Of a DNA stretch of 64,000 nucleotides, positions 1 through 7,950 are shown in pieces. The DNA is from Pandoraea capi. Lineage in GTDB: Bacteria; Pseudomonadota; Gammaproteobacteria; Burkholderiales; Burkholderiaceae. How positions within the stretch are numbered: position 1 is the first letter of the stretch; every line of letters starts with the position of its first letter. The position numbers and the translations under genes were made by a program. The notes under the pieces were generated by a model. It was not told the origin of the DNA. It ran no database searches and saw only the letters and a program-made list of their open reading frames with translations. The stretch covers positions 682,001-746,000 of the forward strand of contig NZ_CABPRV010000001.1 of the NCBI RefSeq assembly GCF_902459735.1, in the 5' to 3' direction.

Positions 1-1
1 G

Positions 2-400
2 ACGAACCAGTCGGGGGTGGGGCGCGGTCTTTTCGACATGGCGACGCTCGGTGCCATGCACGCGAAGATGTCGAAGCTGGCGGCTGCCGCCGGCGGACGC
101 ATCGACGCCGTTTTCTTCTGCCCGCATACCTCGGTCGACGCCTGCGATTGCCGCAAGCCGAAGCCCGGTCTGTTCCAGGAAATTGCGCGTCGCTACGAAG
201 TCGATCTGACCGGCGTGCCGGCCGTGGGCGACTCGCTGCGCGATCTTCAGGCCGCCGCCGCCGTGGGCGCACAACCGCATCTGGTCCTCACCGGCAAAGG
301 CAAGAAGACGCTCGCCGCAGGCAACCTGCCCGACGGCACGCGCGTGCACGATAGTCTCGCGGCTTTCGTCAACGATCTGCTCGCCGACGAAGACGCCTGA
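2..400 (+). CDS. gmhB: D-glycero-beta-D-manno-heptose 1,7-bisphosphate 7-phosphatase, C-terminal part
   Basis: This is the last 132 residues of the cytoplasmic HAD-family phosphatase that removes the 7-phosphate of heptose bisphosphate during ADP-heptose supply for the LPS inner core. The reading frame is open from base 2 and starts inside the conserved motif TNQSGVGRG. It then shows the zinc loop CPH...CDC, the lysine of CRKPKPG and the acidic motif GDSLRD, so the whole C-terminal half of the family is present. The start codon and the first aspartate motif lie before the window. plsC follows 81 nt downstream on the same strand and may be co-transcribed, which would put two envelope genes in one unit. 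Identification is firm; only the N-terminus is unseen. Confidence 0.93.
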   Translation, partial: TNQSGVGRGLFDMATLGAMHAKMSKLAAAAGGRIDAVFFCPHTSVDACDCRKPKPGLFQEIARRYEVDLTGVPAVGDSLRDLQAAAAVGAQPHLVLTGKGKKTLAAGNLPDGTRVHDSLAAFVNDLLADEDA

Positions 401-481
401 GCGCCATCGTCACGATCTCCCGTACTCGCCCGCAAGCCCACCAAGACAACCGCCGCGACGCCCGACTCAGACCCGACGCCC

Positions 482-1276
482 ATGCAGCAACTTCGCTCGA
501 CTCTCTTCTTCATCTTCCAGATCGTCTGGACGATTCCGTATGCCATCGCGTGCATCGTGTCGTTCCCGTTCCTGACGCGTCACCAGCGCTACTGGTTTGC
601 GGTGGGCTGGTGCAAGGTGGTCACGCGCGTGGGCGACAAGCTCTGTGGCATGCGTTACCGCGTGATCGGCTGGGAGAACCTGCCGAAGACGTCGGTGATT
701 CTGCTCTCGAAGCATCAGTCGGCGTGGGAGACGGTGGCGCTGCCGGCGCTGATGCCGCGGCCGCTGTGCTACGTCTTCAAGCGTGAACTGCTTTACGTGC
801 CGTTCTTCGGCTGGGCGCTGGGTCTGCTGAGCATGATTCACATCGATCGACGCAAGGGCACCGACGCGTTCGCCTCGGTCGTCAAGCAAGGGCGTGATCG
901 ACTGGCCGAAGGGAACTGGATCATCATGTTCCCGGAAGGCACACGCACGAAGACCGGTTCGCGCAACAAGTACAAGTCGGGCGGCGCCCGTCTGGCGACG
1001 GCCACCGGCACGCCGGTCGTGCCCATCGCCCACAATGCAGGACGTGTCTGGCCGCGCAACTCGTTCCTGAAGTTTCCCGGCGAAGTGATCGTCTCCATCG
1101 GACCGGTCATCGAGACGGCAGGCCGCACCGCCGAAGCCGTCAATGCCGACGTCGCCGAGTGGATCGAACGCGAGATGATACGGATCGACCCGGCGGCCTA
1201 TACGTCGAAACCGAGGGCTGGCGCTTCCGACGCGGGAGACGCTTCAGAGGCCTCCGACGTGAAGCCCCGGACCTGA
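482..1276 (+). CDS. plsC: 1-acyl-sn-glycerol-3-phosphate acyltransferase
   Basis: A 264-residue membrane-associated acyltransferase that acylates position 2 of lysophosphatidic acid to give phosphatidic acid, the precursor of all glycerophospholipids. Residues 7-30 form a hydrophobic anchor. The catalytic block is H78-QSAW-E83, an HX4E variant of the usual HX4D seen in this branch of the family, and the substrate-binding block FPEGTR is at 150-155. The length is normal for PlsC. The C-terminal 25 residues are poorly conserved in style. The next gene starts 24 nt later, so plsC and the metalloprotease gene probably share a transcript. Other LPLAT-family roles (ornithine lipid OlsA) are possible but less likely beside gmhB. 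Confidence 0.9.
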   Translation: MQQLRSTLFFIFQIVWTIPYAIACIVSFPFLTRHQRYWFAVGWCKVVTRVGDKLCGMRYRVIGWENLPKTSVILLSKHQSAWETVALPALMPRPLCYVFKRELLYVPFFGWALGLLSMIHIDRRKGTDAFASVVKQGRDRLAEGNWIIMFPEGTRTKTGSRNKYKSGGARLATATGTPVVPIAHNAGRVWPRNSFLKFPGEVIVSIGPVIETAGRTAEAVNADVAEWIEREMIRIDPAAYTSKPRAGASDAGDASEASDVKPRT

Positions 1277-1300
1277 CTGCGCAATACGCGAGACCGTCTC

Positions 1301-2284
1301 ATGTCGAAAGCCCAACCTGCCACTCGCGACCCCCGCCAGACCGGCAACGCACGCGACAGCCGGGACCGGCATGAGACCTCGGCACCCCAGATGGAACTCG
1401 ACTTGTTCGGCAGTCCTGCCGCCGAAGCCAACGGCGTCGCCACGGATGCCCCTGCGGCGTCTGCCCCGCCGGCCTCGCCGGTGAGCGCGTCCGCCCACCC
1501 CAGCACCGCCGACACGCATCTGACGACCTCGCCAGGCAGTGGTCCGCGACGCGCACCGGCCCCGGGCGAGCGCGTCATCATGCTCGACGGCCACGCCCTC
1601 TACTACCGGTTCAAGCGCTCCTCACGCCGCACCATCGGTTTCATGATCGACGAATCGGGACTGGCCGTGACGGCCCCTCGCTGGGTGACGATCGCCGATG
1701 TCGAAGCCGCTGTCGTCGAGAAGAAGCGCTGGATCTTCAGCAAGATCGCCGAGTTTCGCGAACGCGCGGCGCGACGGGTGATTCCCCGCGTGACATGGGT
1801 CGACGGCGCGACGCTGCCGTACCTCGGCCATACGTTGACCGTGCGTCTGGGCGGTCGCGCCGGCGCCGCGCAATACGACATCCATACGCACACGCTGTGG
1901 CTCGATCTGCCGCCGCAGGCCGCGTCCGAACAGATGCGCGACCGCGTGCAAGGCTGGCTGCAACAGGAAGCCCGCAAGCTCTTCACCACACGGCTGGAGG
2001 TCTACGGCGAGCGTCTTGGCGTGCGCTATACGGCGCTGGGGCTGTCGTCTGCGACCACGCGCTGGGGTAGTTGCAGCGCCGACGGACGCATTCGCCTGAA
2101 CTGGCGTCTGATCCACTTCCCGCTCGGCGTGATCGACTACGTCGTGGCGCACGAACTGGCGCACTTGAAGGAGATGAACCACGGACCCCGCTTCTGGCAG
2201 GCCGTGGCGTCGATCTTCCCGGAATTCGAGGCGGCGCGCGACACGCTCAAATCACACGCGCCCGAGTGGCTGCCGGAATTCTGA
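1301..2284 (+). CDS. YgjP/DUF45-type M48-like metalloprotease with long N-terminal extension
   Basis: A 327-residue protein of the SprT/WSS1-like predicted zinc metalloprotease group represented by E. coli YgjP. The metalloprotease domain runs from about 90 to 327. It has TRWGSCS at 253-259 and the zinc motif HELAH at 284-288 with a further histidine at 294, the complete metal-binding set. Residues 1-90 are Ala/Pro/Ser-rich and look disordered, except for the short segment MELDLF at 31-36. An ATG at 1391 beginning at that segment is an alternative start. The position directly behind plsC suggests co-transcription. The cellular substrate of this family is not established, so no role is given beyond predicted proteolysis. 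Confidence 0.85.
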   Translation: MSKAQPATRDPRQTGNARDSRDRHETSAPQMELDLFGSPAAEANGVATDAPAASAPPASPVSASAHPSTADTHLTTSPGSGPRRAPAPGERVIMLDGHALYYRFKRSSRRTIGFMIDESGLAVTAPRWVTIADVEAAVVEKKRWIFSKIAEFRERAARRVIPRVTWVDGATLPYLGHTLTVRLGGRAGAAQYDIHTHTLWLDLPPQAASEQMRDRVQGWLQQEARKLFTTRLEVYGERLGVRYTALGLSSATTRWGSCSADGRIRLNWRLIHFPLGVIDYVVAHELAHLKEMNHGPRFWQAVASIFPEFEAARDTLKSHAPEWLPEF

Positions 2285-2379
2285 GTGGGCGACGGCACGC
2301 AAATATCGCAATCTCTCGCTTTTCAAATTCAAAAATCGCTCAACGCAACATGAATGGTGTTCATTTTCATGGCGACGGG

Positions 2380-2385
2380 TACAAT
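2380..2385 (+). promoter_or_regulatory. Candidate -10 box of the gloA promoter
   Basis: TACAAT lies 33 nt before the gloA start. The best -35 candidate, TGTTCA with a 16-nt spacer, is weak. A short inverted repeat ATGAA-TGGTG-TTCAT (2350-2364) sits over the -35 region, and GTTTTC/GAAAAC arms (2389-2414) flank the likely transcription start. Confidence 0.4.
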
Positions 2386-2417
2386 TAAGTTTTCGTTGTC
2401 CCCACACTGAAAACACC

Positions 2418-2819
2418 ATGCGAATGCTCCATACCATGCTGCGCGTCGGCGACCTGCAGCGCTCGATCGATTTCTACACGCGCGTGCTCGGCATGCAACT
2501 GCTGCGTCAGAGCGAGAACCCTGAGTACAAGTACACGCTGGCGTTCGTCGGCTACGGTTCCGAGTCGGAGAACACCGTGCTCGAACTGACGTACAACTGG
2601 GGCGTGGAAAAGTACGAAATCGGCACCGCGTTCGGCCATCTGGCCATCGAAGTCGAAGACGCCTACCTCGCCTGCGATACGATTCGCGCGGCCGGCGGCA
2701 AAATCTCGCGTGAAGCCGGTCCGGTCAAGGGCGGCACCACGGTCATCGCCTTCGTCGAAGATCCGGACGGCTACAAAATCGAACTGATCCAGAAGCACTC
2801 GAGCAAGGGCGGTCTGTAA
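2418..2819 (+). CDS. gloA: Lactoylglutathione lyase (glyoxalase I)
   Basis: A 133-residue cytoplasmic metalloenzyme that isomerises the methylglyoxal-glutathione hemithioacetal to S-lactoylglutathione, the first step of methylglyoxal detoxification. It is a short, nickel-type glyoxalase. The four metal ligands fall exactly at the E. coli positions: H5, E56, H74 and E122. Two VOC half-modules cover about 2-60 and 70-127. Its length is standard. It looks monocistronic, with its own -10 box upstream and a convergent hairpin downstream that separates it from the rubredoxin gene. Confidence 0.95.
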   Translation: MRMLHTMLRVGDLQRSIDFYTRVLGMQLLRQSENPEYKYTLAFVGYGSESENTVLELTYNWGVEKYEIGTAFGHLAIEVEDAYLACDTIRAAGGKISREAGPVKGGTTVIAFVEDPDGYKIELIQKHSSKGGL

Positions 2820-2922
2820 GACAGCCGCCATCGGCCGACGGGGCGGGAACACGCCCTGCGGTCGAGCCGACAGGCAGGCCACACCGGCGACGTCGAGCGT
2901 TGCGGATGTGGCCGATGTGAAA

Positions 2923-2947
2923 ACGGCCGCCCTGCCCGGGCGGCCGT
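2923..2947. terminator. Hairpin between convergent gloA and rubredoxin genes
   Basis: A 10-bp perfect stem, ACGGCCGCCC / GGGCGGCCGT, with a 5-nt loop lies between the two convergent stop codons. T-tracts are short on both sides (GTTTG on plus, TTT on minus), so it is a plausible but not ideal two-way terminator. Confidence 0.55.
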
Positions 2948-2990
2948 GTCGTTTGCAACGTCGGCGATCGCACGCGTCCTGCGCAGCGTC

Positions 2991-3434
2991 TCAGAACTCG
3001 ACCATCGCGAAATCGTCTTTCCCCACGTCGCACAACGGGCAACGCCAGTCTTGCGGCACATCCTCCCAGCGCGTACCCGGCGCAATCCCATCTTCGGGGT
3101 AGCCTGTCGCCTCGTCGTAAATCCATCCGCATATCACGCAGACCCATTGGCGTGACGCGAGCGCCGGCGGCTCGATGGCATGGGATAGCGTCGTGCCAGC
3201 GTCTGCGTGTGTCACCTCTGCGGCGGGCGGCACCTGAGGATCGAGCAGCGAGAACGTCAGCGGCGCGTCAGTTCCCGAGGCGTCGTCGGCCGGGCGCGCC
3301 AGATGCCTTTGCAGCGCATCGGACAATGCCTGCGCTTCTTCGCGCGTGAGATCGATCCAGAACGGATCGCCGGCTCCGTCGTTGAGTCGTGACGGGGAGA
3401 ACTGCAATTCAACGGCTGAGCCTTTCTTGTACAT
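2991..3434 (-). CDS. Rubredoxin with an N-terminal extension domain
   Basis: A 147-residue protein whose last ~55 residues are a typical rubredoxin: CVICGWIYDEATG supplies the first two iron cysteines and CPLCDVGKDDF the second pair. Rubredoxins are small one-electron carriers with a single Fe(Cys)4 site. Unlike the usual stand-alone ~55-residue form, this copy carries about 90 extra residues. Residues 7-45 look folded (VELQFSPSRL...IDLTREEAQALSDALQRHL), and a Pro/Ala-rich linker follows. No start codon occurs close to the rubredoxin part, so the fusion is not a start-site error. The redox partner is unknown, and no neighbour suggests one. Confidence 0.85.
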   Translation of the reverse strand: MYKKGSAVELQFSPSRLNDGAGDPFWIDLTREEAQALSDALQRHLARPADDASGTDAPLTFSLLDPQVPPAAEVTHADAGTTLSHAIEPPALASRQWVCVICGWIYDEATGYPEDGIAPGTRWEDVPQDWRCPLCDVGKDDFAMVEF

Positions 3435-3718
3435 GAGCTTCGGTGCTGATCTGGTGCTGAATACGGCGGTAACGAAAAACGAAATCGGGAGGCAAACACG
3501 GCCTCGCGGAGGATTCTAGCGCCGCGTGCCAGGCGAATAAACCAGGGATTCGGGGAGACATTGTGCCGTCTGGCAGAACAATGTGCAGATCAAAATCGAA
3601 CGACAGCCGAGATTACCCGCACTGGCAGCACCAGAATCATGCATGCCCTATCAGGATCGGTGACAATGGTCGGCACTGCGCACCGCGTGCGCGATACATC
3701 GCCATCCGAATCAATTCC

Positions 3719-4609
3719 ATGAAAACCACGCCGCGTCCGGTCGACGCCACCGCACTCGCGATCATGCTGGGCCTGTGCATGATCTGGGGCGGCCAGCAGG
3801 TCGCCGTCAAACTCGCCGTACCGGTCGTGCCGGCCGTCTTGCAGGCGGGCCTGCGCTCCGTCATTGCCACGCTGCTTGTCGGCGGATGGATGGTGTTGCG
3901 GCGTCAGCGCCTGATCACCGGCGACGGCACCCTGCCCGCCGGCATCCTCGCCGGCGTGCTGTTCTCGCTCGAATTCCTCTGCATCTTCGTCGGTCTCACC
4001 CACACGACCGCCTCGCGCATGGCGGTCTTCCTCTACTCAGCGCCGTGCTTTACCGCCATCGGGCTGCACTGGACCGTGCCGAGCGAGCGGCTGCGACCGG
4101 CGCAATGGCTGGGCATGGCCATCGCGTTCTGCGGCATCGTGGTGGCGTTCTCGGACGGTAGCAGCGCGGATATCGCGAAGACCTGGCCCGGCGATCTGCT
4201 GGCGATCCTCGCGGGCATTTTCTGGGGGATGACGACGGTGGTGGTACGGGCGTCTCGGCTGGCAACGGCTGCGCCGTCGAAGACACTGCTGTATCAGCTC
4301 GCGGTCTCGGCCGTGCTGCTGTGTCTGCTGGCGCTGGCGACCGGGAATGTGGCCATCGGACCGATGACGGCCACCACGTGGATCAGTCTCGTCTATCAGT
4401 CCATTGGCGTGGCGTTTGCGAGCTATCTGATCTGGTTCTGGCTGCTCACGCGTTACAGCGCCGCCCGCCTCGCGTCGTTCTCGTTCCTGAGCCCGCTCTT
4501 CGGCGTGACGTTCGGCGTGCTGATTCTCGGCGAGTCGGTCGGCTGGCGCTTCGGCGGCGCCGTCGTGCTCGTCTTCGTCGGGATCAGCCTTGTGAACCGG
4601 CGCCGCTGA
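3719..4609 (+). CDS. EamA-family (DMT superfamily) transporter
   Basis: A 296-residue integral inner-membrane protein with about ten hydrophobic helices arranged as two EamA repeats. The motif WGGQQVAVK in helix 1 and the C-terminal repeat ending in [19 protein letters not shown] are typical of drug/metabolite exporters. Substrates in this family range from amino acids to metabolites, and none can be assigned here. The frame is open further upstream to 3563, but that stretch is charged and Arg-rich. The ATG at 3719 gives the normal family length and an N-terminus that enters helix 1 after about 12 residues. Its end overlaps the convergent rsmA stop by 26 nt. Confidence 0.85.
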   Translation: MKTTPRPVDATALAIMLGLCMIWGGQQVAVKLAVPVVPAVLQAGLRSVIATLLVGGWMVLRRQRLITGDGTLPAGILAGVLFSLEFLCIFVGLTHTTASRMAVFLYSAPCFTAIGLHWTVPSERLRPAQWLGMAIAFCGIVVAFSDGSSADIAKTWPGDLLAILAGIFWGMTTVVVRASRLATAAPSKTLLYQLAVSAVLLCLLALATGNVAIGPMTATTWISLVYQSIGVAFASYLIWFWLLTRYSAARLASFSFLSPLFGVTFGVLILGESVGWRFGGAVVLVFVGISLVNRRR

Positions 4610-5417
4610 TGGCGCGTGCGAGATTCACGTACTCGTCGACCGGCACATCTTCGGCGCGACGCGTGAGGTCGAAACCGAGCGCGTCGAAATCCACGCGATC
4701 CCGATAGCTGTGCAGCGTGTTGCGCAGCATCTTGCGACGCTGCGAAAACGCCTGCGCGACGACCGCTTCGAACACGTCCAGATCGACCTCCGGCAAATCG
4801 GCCACCGCACGCGGAATCATCCGCACCACGGCCGAATCGACCTTCGGCGGCGGATTGAACGCCTCGGGCGGCACATCCAGCACCTTGTCCATCCAGTAGC
4901 GATACTGAAGCATGACCGACAGGCGGCTGTAGTTGCTCGAGCCCGCGGGCGCCACCATGCGTTCGACCACTTCGTCCTGCAACATGAAGTGCTGGTCGCG
5001 CACGAGCGCGGCGTAGCGCATGAGATGGAATAGCAGCGGGCTGGAGATGTTGTACGGCAAGTTGCCGACGATGCGCAGCGGCGCTTCGTCACGACGATCG
5101 GCCTGGACGAGCGAGCCGAAGTCGAAGTCGAGCGCGTCGCCCGCATGAACGCTCACGCGCTCACCGAACTTGCGCGTGAGGCGCGTGACCAGATCGCGGT
5201 CGAGCTCGACCACATGCAGATGCGCGAGCCATTCGGTCAGCGGCGTCGTCAGCGCGCCGAGACCCGGTCCGATTTCGACCATCAGGTCGTCGGGGCGCGG
5301 CGAGATCGCGCTCACGATCGCGTCGATCACGCCCATGTCGACGAGAAAGTTCTGACCAAAACGTTTGCGCGCCACGTGGCCCTGTTGGACGCCCGTGCGC
5401 TTCGATGCGCTACTCAT
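4584..5417 (-). CDS. rsmA: 16S rRNA (adenine(1518)-N6/adenine(1519)-N6)-dimethyltransferase
   Basis: A 277-residue SAM-dependent enzyme that dimethylates two adenines in the 3' terminal hairpin of 16S rRNA during late small-subunit assembly. Seen in the sequence: FGQNFL at 20-25, the SAM motif [10 protein letters not shown] at 48-57 and the catalytic motif NLPY at 119-122. The start at 5417 is chosen because AAGGAA lies at a good distance before it and the protein then begins in the normal family manner. It is the last gene of the lptD-surA-pdxA-rsmA operon, only 16 nt after pdxA. The stop overlaps the convergent transporter gene. Confidence 0.95.
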   Translation of the reverse strand: MSSASKRTGVQQGHVARKRFGQNFLVDMGVIDAIVSAISPRPDDLMVEIGPGLGALTTPLTEWLAHLHVVELDRDLVTRLTRKFGERVSVHAGDALDFDFGSLVQADRRDEAPLRIVGNLPYNISSPLLFHLMRYAALVRDQHFMLQDEVVERMVAPAGSSNYSRLSVMLQYRYWMDKVLDVPPEAFNPPPKVDSAVVRMIPRAVADLPEVDLDVFEAVVAQAFSQRRKMLRNTLHSYRDRVDFDALGFDLTRRAEDVPVDEYVNLARAISGAGSQG

Positions 5418-5433
5418 GTGAAATTCCTTATGA

Positions 5434-6531
5434 CTACGGCTGGGCGGCGTGCGGGTCGCCGCTCGCACCTGCGGTCAGTTGTGCGTGTGTTGCGGCATTG
5501 GCCGCCATCGTCGCGGCGGTGCGCAATGCTTCCAGAAGGCTGCCGCTTTCGGCCTGCCCCGTGCCTGCGAGATCGAGCGCGGTGCCATGATCGACCGACG
5601 TGCGGATGATCGGCAAGCCCAGCGTGATATTGACGCCGGCGCCAAAACTGGCGTACTTGAGCACCGGCAAGCCCTGATCGTGGTACATGGCGAGCACGGC
5701 GTCGGCCCCTTCGAGGTGACGCGGCTGAAACAGCGTATCGGCCGGATACGGGCCACGCGCGTCGATGCCGACGGCATGCGCATCGTCCAGCGCCGGGGTG
5801 ATGACGTCGATCTCCTCGCGCCCGAGATAGCCCGACTCCCCCGCATGCGGGTTGAGGCCGGTCACGAGAATGCGCGGACGTGTCACGCCGAAATAGCGCA
5901 TCAGGTCCTGATGGAGGATGACGAGCGTTTGCAGCAGTTCGTCGCGACGGATCGCACCGGGCACCTGCGCCAGCGGCAGATGCGTGGTGGCCAGCGCGAC
6001 GCGCAGCCCGCCCCCGGCGAGCATCATCACCACGCGCGGCGTGCCCGTACGCTCAGCGAGATACTCGGTGTGTCCGGTGAAGGCAACGCCGCAATCGTTG
6101 ATCGTGCTCTTTTGCAGCGGCGCCGTGACCACAGCATCGTAGGCACCGGCCATGGCGCCGTCGATGGCGTCGTCGAGCAACGCCAGTACGTAACGGCCGT
6201 TGGCGGCGTCGAGTTGCCCCGGCGTGACGGGCACCGCAAGCGGGTGATGCACGACGCGCACACGGCCATCGGCGAGCAACTGCTGCCAAGCGTCGCCCAA
6301 CCCCACGGCCTGCGCCCGCGTGGCGAGCAACGAGGCATCGCCGAGCACGGCAAACCGGCATCGGGCGAGCAAAGCGTCGGGCGGGGAAGAAGCCGGCGAG
6401 GAAGCCGGGAAAGCGGCGGAAGTCTCCGGGACAGCGAGGCACTTCACGAGCGCCTGCACCGTCAACTCCGGCCCGACGCCCGCCGGTTCACCCGTGGTGA
6501 TGGCGAGAACGAAGGACCGGTCCGAAGTCAT
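5434..6531 (-). CDS. pdxA: 4-hydroxythreonine-4-phosphate dehydrogenase
   Basis: A 365-residue NAD-dependent enzyme of the DXP-dependent pyridoxal phosphate pathway. It oxidises 4-phosphohydroxy-L-threonine to a product that decarboxylates before PdxJ uses it. The metal-binding histidines H154 (GHTEYL), H229 (NPHAGE) and H284 (MYHDQG) are present, as is the C-terminal SVDHGTALD. The protein is longer than the E. coli one because of a Pro/Ser/Ala-rich insert at about 35-55, probably a surface loop. It lies 42 nt after surA and 16 nt before rsmA, the classical operon order. Confidence 0.95.
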   Translation of the reverse strand: MTSDRSFVLAITTGEPAGVGPELTVQALVKCLAVPETSAAFPASSPASSPPDALLARCRFAVLGDASLLATRAQAVGLGDAWQQLLADGRVRVVHHPLAVPVTPGQLDAANGRYVLALLDDAIDGAMAGAYDAVVTAPLQKSTINDCGVAFTGHTEYLAERTGTPRVVMMLAGGGLRVALATTHLPLAQVPGAIRRDELLQTLVILHQDLMRYFGVTRPRILVTGLNPHAGESGYLGREEIDVITPALDDAHAVGIDARGPYPADTLFQPRHLEGADAVLAMYHDQGLPVLKYASFGAGVNITLGLPIIRTSVDHGTALDLAGTGQAESGSLLEALRTAATMAANAATHAQLTAGASGDPHAAQP

Positions 6532-6573
6532 GCCTGAAAAGAGAATGGAGTCGAGGAACGTCTCACGCGGCGC

Positions 6574-7950
6574 TTACTGCTGCGCGCTGCTCAGACGGTA
6601 GTCGACGTAAGCGCTGTCGCGCAGCTGTTGCAACCAGTCGCGGTATTGCTGCTCGGCCTTGCGTCCACGCAGTTCCTGCATGGCAAGGTTGCGCTCCTGA
6701 TCGCCGGAGACTTGCGACTCGCGATGGCCCAGCACCTGAATCAGGTGGTAACCATACTCCGAGCGCACCGGATCGCTGATCTGGCCGTCCTTGAGTTCCG
6801 ACATGGCACGCTCGAATGCAGGCACCGTCTCGCCCGGCGAAATCCAGCCGAGATCGCCGCCTTGCGACGCCGAGCCGTCCTTCGAGTTCTCGCGCGCTGC
6901 CACGGCAAAGTCGAGTTGCCCCGCTTCGATCTTCGACTTCAGATCAAGCAGCTTCTTGCGTGCTGCCTCTTCCGAAACGCCGTCGCCCACCGGAATCAGG
7001 ATGTGACGGGCGTGGATCTGCGGCACAGTCATGCCCTGATCGCCGCCCTGCTTGCGGGTTTCGACCAGCTTGATGACGTGAAAACCGTTGTTGCTGCGAA
7101 GCACCTGCGGCACGACCGTGCCCGCTTGCAGCTTCTGAACCTGATTCAGGTACAGATCGGGAATACGTTCGGGAATGCGGAAGCCCATGTCGCCGCCGTT
7201 CGCCGCATCGGAGGCATCCGAGTACTGCTTGGCGAGTGCGGCGAAGTCGCCACCGGCCTTCGCCTTGTCGAGCGCTTCGGCCGCCTTTTTCTGGGCTGCG
7301 TTGACCTGATCGGGCGTTGCGCCGTCCGGCAGCTTCACCAGAATCTCGCTCAGGCGGTATTCCGTTTCCGTCGGTGTGGCGGTCGCGCCGCGCTGCGCGG
7401 CGAGATACGAATTGATTTCCGAGTCGCTCACCTGCACCTGGCTGTCGACCTCGCGATCGCGCAGACGCGCCATGGTGATCTGCTCGCGCACTTCCTTGCG
7501 GAAGGCGTCCCACGGTACGCCGGCCTGCGACAGACGCGCCTTGTACTGATCGACGCTCAGACGGTTGTCGGCGGCGATACGCTGCAATGCCTGCTCGACG
7601 TCGGCGTCTTTCACGACGATACCGTCTTCCTTGGCACGCTGGAGCTGCACCTGCGTGACGATCATCTGCTCGAGCACCTGACGTTGCAGCAGGTCGGCAT
7701 CCGGGATCGGGCGCTTGGCGAGCGTCAATTGGTGCTTGGCTTCCTCGATACGCGTGTCGAGTTCCTTGCGGGTGATCACGCTGTCGTTGACCACGGCGAC
7801 GATGGAATCGACCGCCCGTGCAGACGACGCGGGCGCGCCTGCCGTTCTGGCGCTGACCGGCGCCGGCTGAGCCACCGCCACCCCGGCGGCGAGGCACAAG
7901 CCCGACAGGCCCGCTAACAGCGAGGCACGCTTCACAAACATGTCATTCAT
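6574..7950 (-). CDS. surA: Periplasmic chaperone and peptidyl-prolyl cis-trans isomerase
   Basis: A 458-residue periplasmic chaperone that escorts unfolded beta-barrel proteins, including LptD, to the BAM complex. A Sec signal peptide covers residues 1-27 (cleavage after AVA). Next come the N-terminal chaperone domain (about 45-190), a first parvulin domain (about 195-305, EILVKLPDG, GGDMGF), a second parvulin domain (about 312-415, RHILIP, GGDLGW) and the C-terminal helix with SAYVDYRL. Both parvulin domains keep conserved motifs. Its ATG overlaps the lptD stop by 8 nt, so translation is probably coupled to that of its main client. Confidence 0.95.
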   Translation of the reverse strand: MNDMFVKRASLLAGLSGLCLAAGVAVAQPAPVSARTAGAPASSARAVDSIVAVVNDSVITRKELDTRIEEAKHQLTLAKRPIPDADLLQRQVLEQMIVTQVQLQRAKEDGIVVKDADVEQALQRIAADNRLSVDQYKARLSQAGVPWDAFRKEVREQITMARLRDREVDSQVQVSDSEINSYLAAQRGATATPTETEYRLSEILVKLPDGATPDQVNAAQKKAAEALDKAKAGGDFAALAKQYSDASDAANGGDMGFRIPERIPDLYLNQVQKLQAGTVVPQVLRSNNGFHVIKLVETRKQGGDQGMTVPQIHARHILIPVGDGVSEEAARKKLLDLKSKIEAGQLDFAVAARENSKDGSASQGGDLGWISPGETVPAFERAMSELKDGQISDPVRSEYGYHLIQVLGHRESQVSGDQERNLAMQELRGRKAEQQYRDWLQQLRDSAYVDYRLSSAQQ

